Shown here: positions 5,459 to 7,343 of the stretch, one piece after another
How the letters are laid out: the number at the start of each line of letters is the position of its first letter
Numbering within the stretch: position 1 is the stretch's first letter
DNA from: Lentisphaeria bacterium UBA1829
GTDB lineage: Bacteria; Verrucomicrobiota; Lentisphaeria; Victivallales; UBA1829
Direction of reading: 5' to 3'
Length of the DNA stretch: 7,343 nucleotides
Assembly (NCBI GenBank): GCA_002338895.1
Contig: DDJH01000258.1
Location: forward strand, 20,514 to 27,856
Notes under the pieces: generated by a model
What the model was told of the DNA's origin: nothing
Databases searched by the model: none
What the model saw: the letters and a program-made list of their open reading frames with translations, nothing else
Made by a program: the position numbers and the translations under genes

Positions 5459-6391
5459 CTAGTTCAAATCCAGCGGGAACGAGACCTCCGCCAGAGTTTT
5501 TGCTCCGAACAGCAGCATGACGATCCGGTCAAATCCGAGCGCACAGCCCGACGACGCAGGGATTCCCGCCCGGATCGCCTCCAGAAATTCCGTCGCTTCC
5601 GGATACGCCGGAAGACCGCTCTCCACCCGCTTCCGGTTGCAGCGCAGAAACCGTCTTTCCTGTTCCTCCGGATCCGTCAGCTCTCCGTACGCATTGGCGA
5701 TTTCGACTCCGTGAATATAGATCTCCCACCGTTCCGCCAGTGTCGGATCCTCCGCCTTCGGACGGGCGAACGCCCCGAACCGGATCGGATAGTCGATCAG
5801 AACACAGGGGACGTCTTTCGGCAGTTTCGGCTCAACCTGTTCCACAAGAACGGTTTCAAATCGAGCCTCCTCCTCCGTACAGCGGTCGGCATCCTCGTTT
5901 GCGAACGCCCGGAACGCATCGCGGACGGAGAAAATCTGCCATTCCCCCGAAACGTCGCAGACCTCCCGCGGGACCCGCAGTTTCTCCGCCAGAAAGCGGA
6001 TCATCTCTTTCGTGAAATCCAGCATCTCCCGGTAATCCGCTCCTGCCATGTACCACTCCAGCATCGTGAATTCCTGTCGATGCAGACGACCGTTTTCTCC
6101 GGCCCGGAAGCAGGGGCCCAGTTCATAAATCCGTTTCATTCCCGCCGCCAGGAGCCGTTTCATCTCCAGCTCCGGCGAGGAGCGCAGAAACAGCCCGCTT
6201 TCCAGACGCGGCGCCTCAATATACTCCTCCGCCGCAGGAGCGCGGATTGCCACCGGCGTCTCCACTTCCACGAATTCCCTCTTCCGGAAAAACTCCCGGA
6301 CAAGGGAAAGGGCATTCGAGCGGAACTCGAATGCCCTGATGCGGTTCGACAGGTCTGCCAGAGAATCAGGCTTTGTTGACGCGTTCGGCAT
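5459..6391 (-). CDS. epmA: EF-P--(R)-beta-lysine ligase EpmA (PoxA/GenX family)
   Basis: The 310-residue protein is a class II lysyl-tRNA synthetase catalytic core with no anticodon-binding domain, the hallmark of EpmA, which attaches beta-lysine to a conserved lysine of elongation factor P. Motif 1 region (REFFRKREFVEVETP) is at about 32-46, SSPELEMKRLLAAG at 71-84, motif 2 (FRAGENGRLHRQEFTMLEWY) at 95-114, HGVEIANAYGEL at 227-237 and motif 3 (GCALGFDRIVMLL) at 282-294. E. coli EpmA is 325 residues, so the length fits. The start ATG lies inside the efp coding sequence (26-nt overlap, different frame) with only a weak AGGCG upstream, suggesting translational coupling. The substrate EF-P is encoded just upstream. 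EpmB, the aminomutase that makes beta-lysine, is not in this window. Confidence 0.93.
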   Translation of the reverse strand: MPNASTKPDSLADLSNRIRAFEFRSNALSLVREFFRKREFVEVETPVAIRAPAAEEYIEAPRLESGLFLRSSPELEMKRLLAAGMKRIYELGPCFRAGENGRLHRQEFTMLEWYMAGADYREMLDFTKEMIRFLAEKLRVPREVCDVSGEWQIFSVRDAFRAFANEDADRCTEEEARFETVLVEQVEPKLPKDVPCVLIDYPIRFGAFARPKAEDPTLAERWEIYIHGVEIANAYGELTDPEEQERRFLRCNRKRVESGLPAYPEATEFLEAIRAGIPASSGCALGFDRIVMLLFGAKTLAEVSFPLDLN

Positions 6392-6935
6392 ATTCGCCTG
6401 TACGGGTGTCGATTTTAATGGTGTCCCCGGTGTTGATGAACAGCGGGACCATCAGTTCATAGCCGTTCTCAATCTTGGCGGGTTTCATCACATTGGACGA
6501 AGCCGTATCCCCGCGCGCACCCGGTTCCGTTTCGGAAACCACGGCGATGTACCAGGTCGGCAGCGTGATGTCGATCGGTGTTCCGTTGAAGAACACGGCG
6601 GAGCAGAGCGCATCTTCCACGAGGAATTTGCTTTTGTTTCCGAGTTTTTCCCCGGGGATGCGGATCTCTTCATAGGTTTCGGAATCGCTGAAGACGAAGT
6701 TGTCCCCTTCCTGATAGATGTAGTGCATTTCGCGCTCTTCCAGGTCCGGTTTTCCGACTTTGTCCACCGGGCGGAAGGTCCGGTCCATTCCAGCGCCCGT
6801 CACCAGATTCTTGAGTTTGCAGCGATAGAGAGCTGTTCCTTTTCCCGGCTTGCAGAAGTCGAAGTCCGTAATGACCCACGGCATGCCGTCGATTTCGATT
6901 TTGAGTCCTTTTTTCAGATCAGATGCGCTGTACAT
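6366..6935 (-). CDS. efp: Translation elongation factor P
   Basis: The 189-residue EF-P binds ribosomes stalled on polyproline and promotes peptide bond formation. Domain I carries the loop FCKPGKGTALYR with K32 between glycines, equivalent to the modified K34 of E. coli EF-P. This is the EpmA-type modification loop. Domains II and III follow (TFRPVDKV..., then GTPIDITLP), ending with the conserved PLFINTGDTIKIDTRTGEYAERV. ATG 6935 is chosen because it has AAAGAGGT (6940-6947) 4 nt upstream and gives the usual length and start. The earlier in-frame ATG at 6971 would lie at the predicted transcription start. The following gene, epmA, overlaps the 3' end, so target and modifying enzyme are co-expressed. 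Confidence 0.97.
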   Translation of the reverse strand: MYSASDLKKGLKIEIDGMPWVITDFDFCKPGKGTALYRCKLKNLVTGAGMDRTFRPVDKVGKPDLEEREMHYIYQEGDNFVFSDSETYEEIRIPGEKLGNKSKFLVEDALCSAVFFNGTPIDITLPTWYIAVVSETEPGARGDTASSNVMKPAKIENGYELMVPLFINTGDTIKIDTRTGEYAERVNKA

Positions 6936-6939
6936 GGTT

Positions 6940-6947
6940 ACCTCTTT
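6940..6947 (-). promoter_or_regulatory. Ribosome binding site of efp
   Basis: On the minus strand, AAAGAGGT lies just before ATG 6935 with a 4-nt spacer. It decides between this start and the upstream in-frame ATG at 6971, which has no such site. Confidence 0.75.
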
Positions 6948-6978
6948 GATTGAGTTGAATACGATTTTCAAGCCTTAT

Positions 6979-7007
6979 AATATAGCACTGCGCATGAGAA
7001 AAAGCAA
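6979..7007 (-). promoter_or_regulatory. Probable promoter of the efp-epmA-NIF3 operon
   Basis: On the minus strand TTGCTT (7007-7002) is followed after exactly 17 bp by TATATT (6984-6979). The predicted transcript starts near 6972, giving a leader of about 37 nt before efp. The element lies in the 86-nt gap between efp and the upstream membrane-protein gene, which lacks an obvious terminator, so some readthrough into efp is possible. Confidence 0.65.
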
Positions 7008-7021
7008 GCGGACTCTTTTCT

Positions 7022-7343
7022 TTAATCCCGGCTTCCGGTGTCGGTTTTTCCTGTTTCGTTTTCTTCCATCCGCGGCTGTTCCGGGAGGATCCGGGAGAAG
7101 GCGATCAGCATGGCTCCGCGGATGATCAGGATCAGTCCGGCGATCCACAGCACTCCGGCCAGACTGGTCAGCGGCCAGACCAGGAAAAGAAATCCGATGA
7201 AAAGCCCCACGAAACTGGAAATTGTCGGCAGGACCTTGTATTTTCCTTCCACCGGCATCTGCGCGGTGTTCCAGATTCCCGCCGCACCTCCGGCTATGAA
7301 CCAGATCGCGATAAACCATGCGATCACAAACACCACCTGGAAC
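7022..7343 (-). CDS. HdeD-like (DUF308) multi-pass membrane protein, 3' part, start outside window
   Basis: About 106 residues are visible. Three hydrophobic segments can be seen: FVIAWFIAIWFIAGGAAGIW, then a segment from about VLPTISSFVGLFIGFLFLVWP, then LAGVLWIAGLILIIRGAMLIAF. The protein ends with a hydrophilic tail rich in Glu, Thr and Arg. The IAGGAAGIW and LxxIAGLILIIRGxxLI patterns and the short spacing are typical of the HdeD/DUF308 family, whose members usually have six membrane segments in about 190 residues; HdeD itself is linked to acid resistance in E. coli. The reading frame stays open to the window edge and the GTG codons near 7336 have no clear Shine-Dalgarno, so the gene most likely begins beyond the edge. 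The function here is unknown. Confidence 0.7.
   Translation of the reverse strand, partial: FQVVFVIAWFIAIWFIAGGAAGIWNTAQMPVEGKYKVLPTISSFVGLFIGFLFLVWPLTSLAGVLWIAGLILIIRGAMLIAFSRILPEQPRMEENETGKTDTGSRD

Noticed and set aside
4754..6379. A 541-residue open frame on the plus strand across the NIF3-like gene and epmA
   Set aside because: It spans two convincing minus-strand genes and their boundary, is Arg-rich and low in recognisable motifs, and is best explained as an antisense shadow.

Overview
The window reads as ordinary chromosome from a fairly GC-rich bacterium with anaerobic metabolism. It carries a class III (oxygen-sensitive) ribonucleotide reductase with its radical-SAM activase, and an EF-P/EpmA translation module. 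Nothing fixes the taxon. The overall flavour would suit a gut anaerobe, possibly of the Verrucomicrobiota/Lentisphaerota type, but that is a weak guess. No mobile element, tRNA, rRNA or CRISPR array was seen.

The left half (1-4558) is on the plus strand. It opens with the 3' end of a CaCA-family Na+/Ca2+ exchanger and its terminator (333-359). A regulated intergenic region follows, holding two candidate NrdR boxes and a good sigma70-type promoter. Next comes a class III ribonucleotide reductase operon in an unusual arrangement. nrdD (601-2580) stops in the middle of the C-terminal zinc knuckle and lacks the glycyl-radical motif. That motif (RVCGY) lies on a separate 51-residue gene (2639-2794) with its own ribosome binding site and in a different frame. 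A perfect 11-bp terminator-like hairpin (2810-2855) separates this small gene from nrdG (2869-3594), which encodes the radical-SAM activase. The plus-strand half ends with a divergent type I 3-dehydroquinate dehydratase-like gene (3770-4558), which has its own probable promoter and a terminator.

The right half (4643-7343) is on the minus strand and converges on the left half at about 4600. From a promoter at 6979-7007, a tight three-gene unit runs leftwards: efp, epmA (overlapping efp by 26 nt) and a NIF3/DUF34 family gene. EpmA is the lysyl-tRNA-synthetase-like enzyme that modifies the conserved lysine of EF-P, so the first two genes form a functional pair; the role of the NIF3-like protein beside them is unknown. 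At the right edge is the 3' part of an HdeD-like (DUF308) membrane protein gene.

The main result is the split anaerobic ribonucleotide reductase. The break lies inside the zinc site, so large chain plus small chain would rebuild a complete CPxC-type knuckle and bring a detached glycyl-radical subunit next to the active-site cysteines. GrcA/YfiD, which supplies a replacement glycyl-radical domain to pyruvate formate-lyase, is the closest established precedent.
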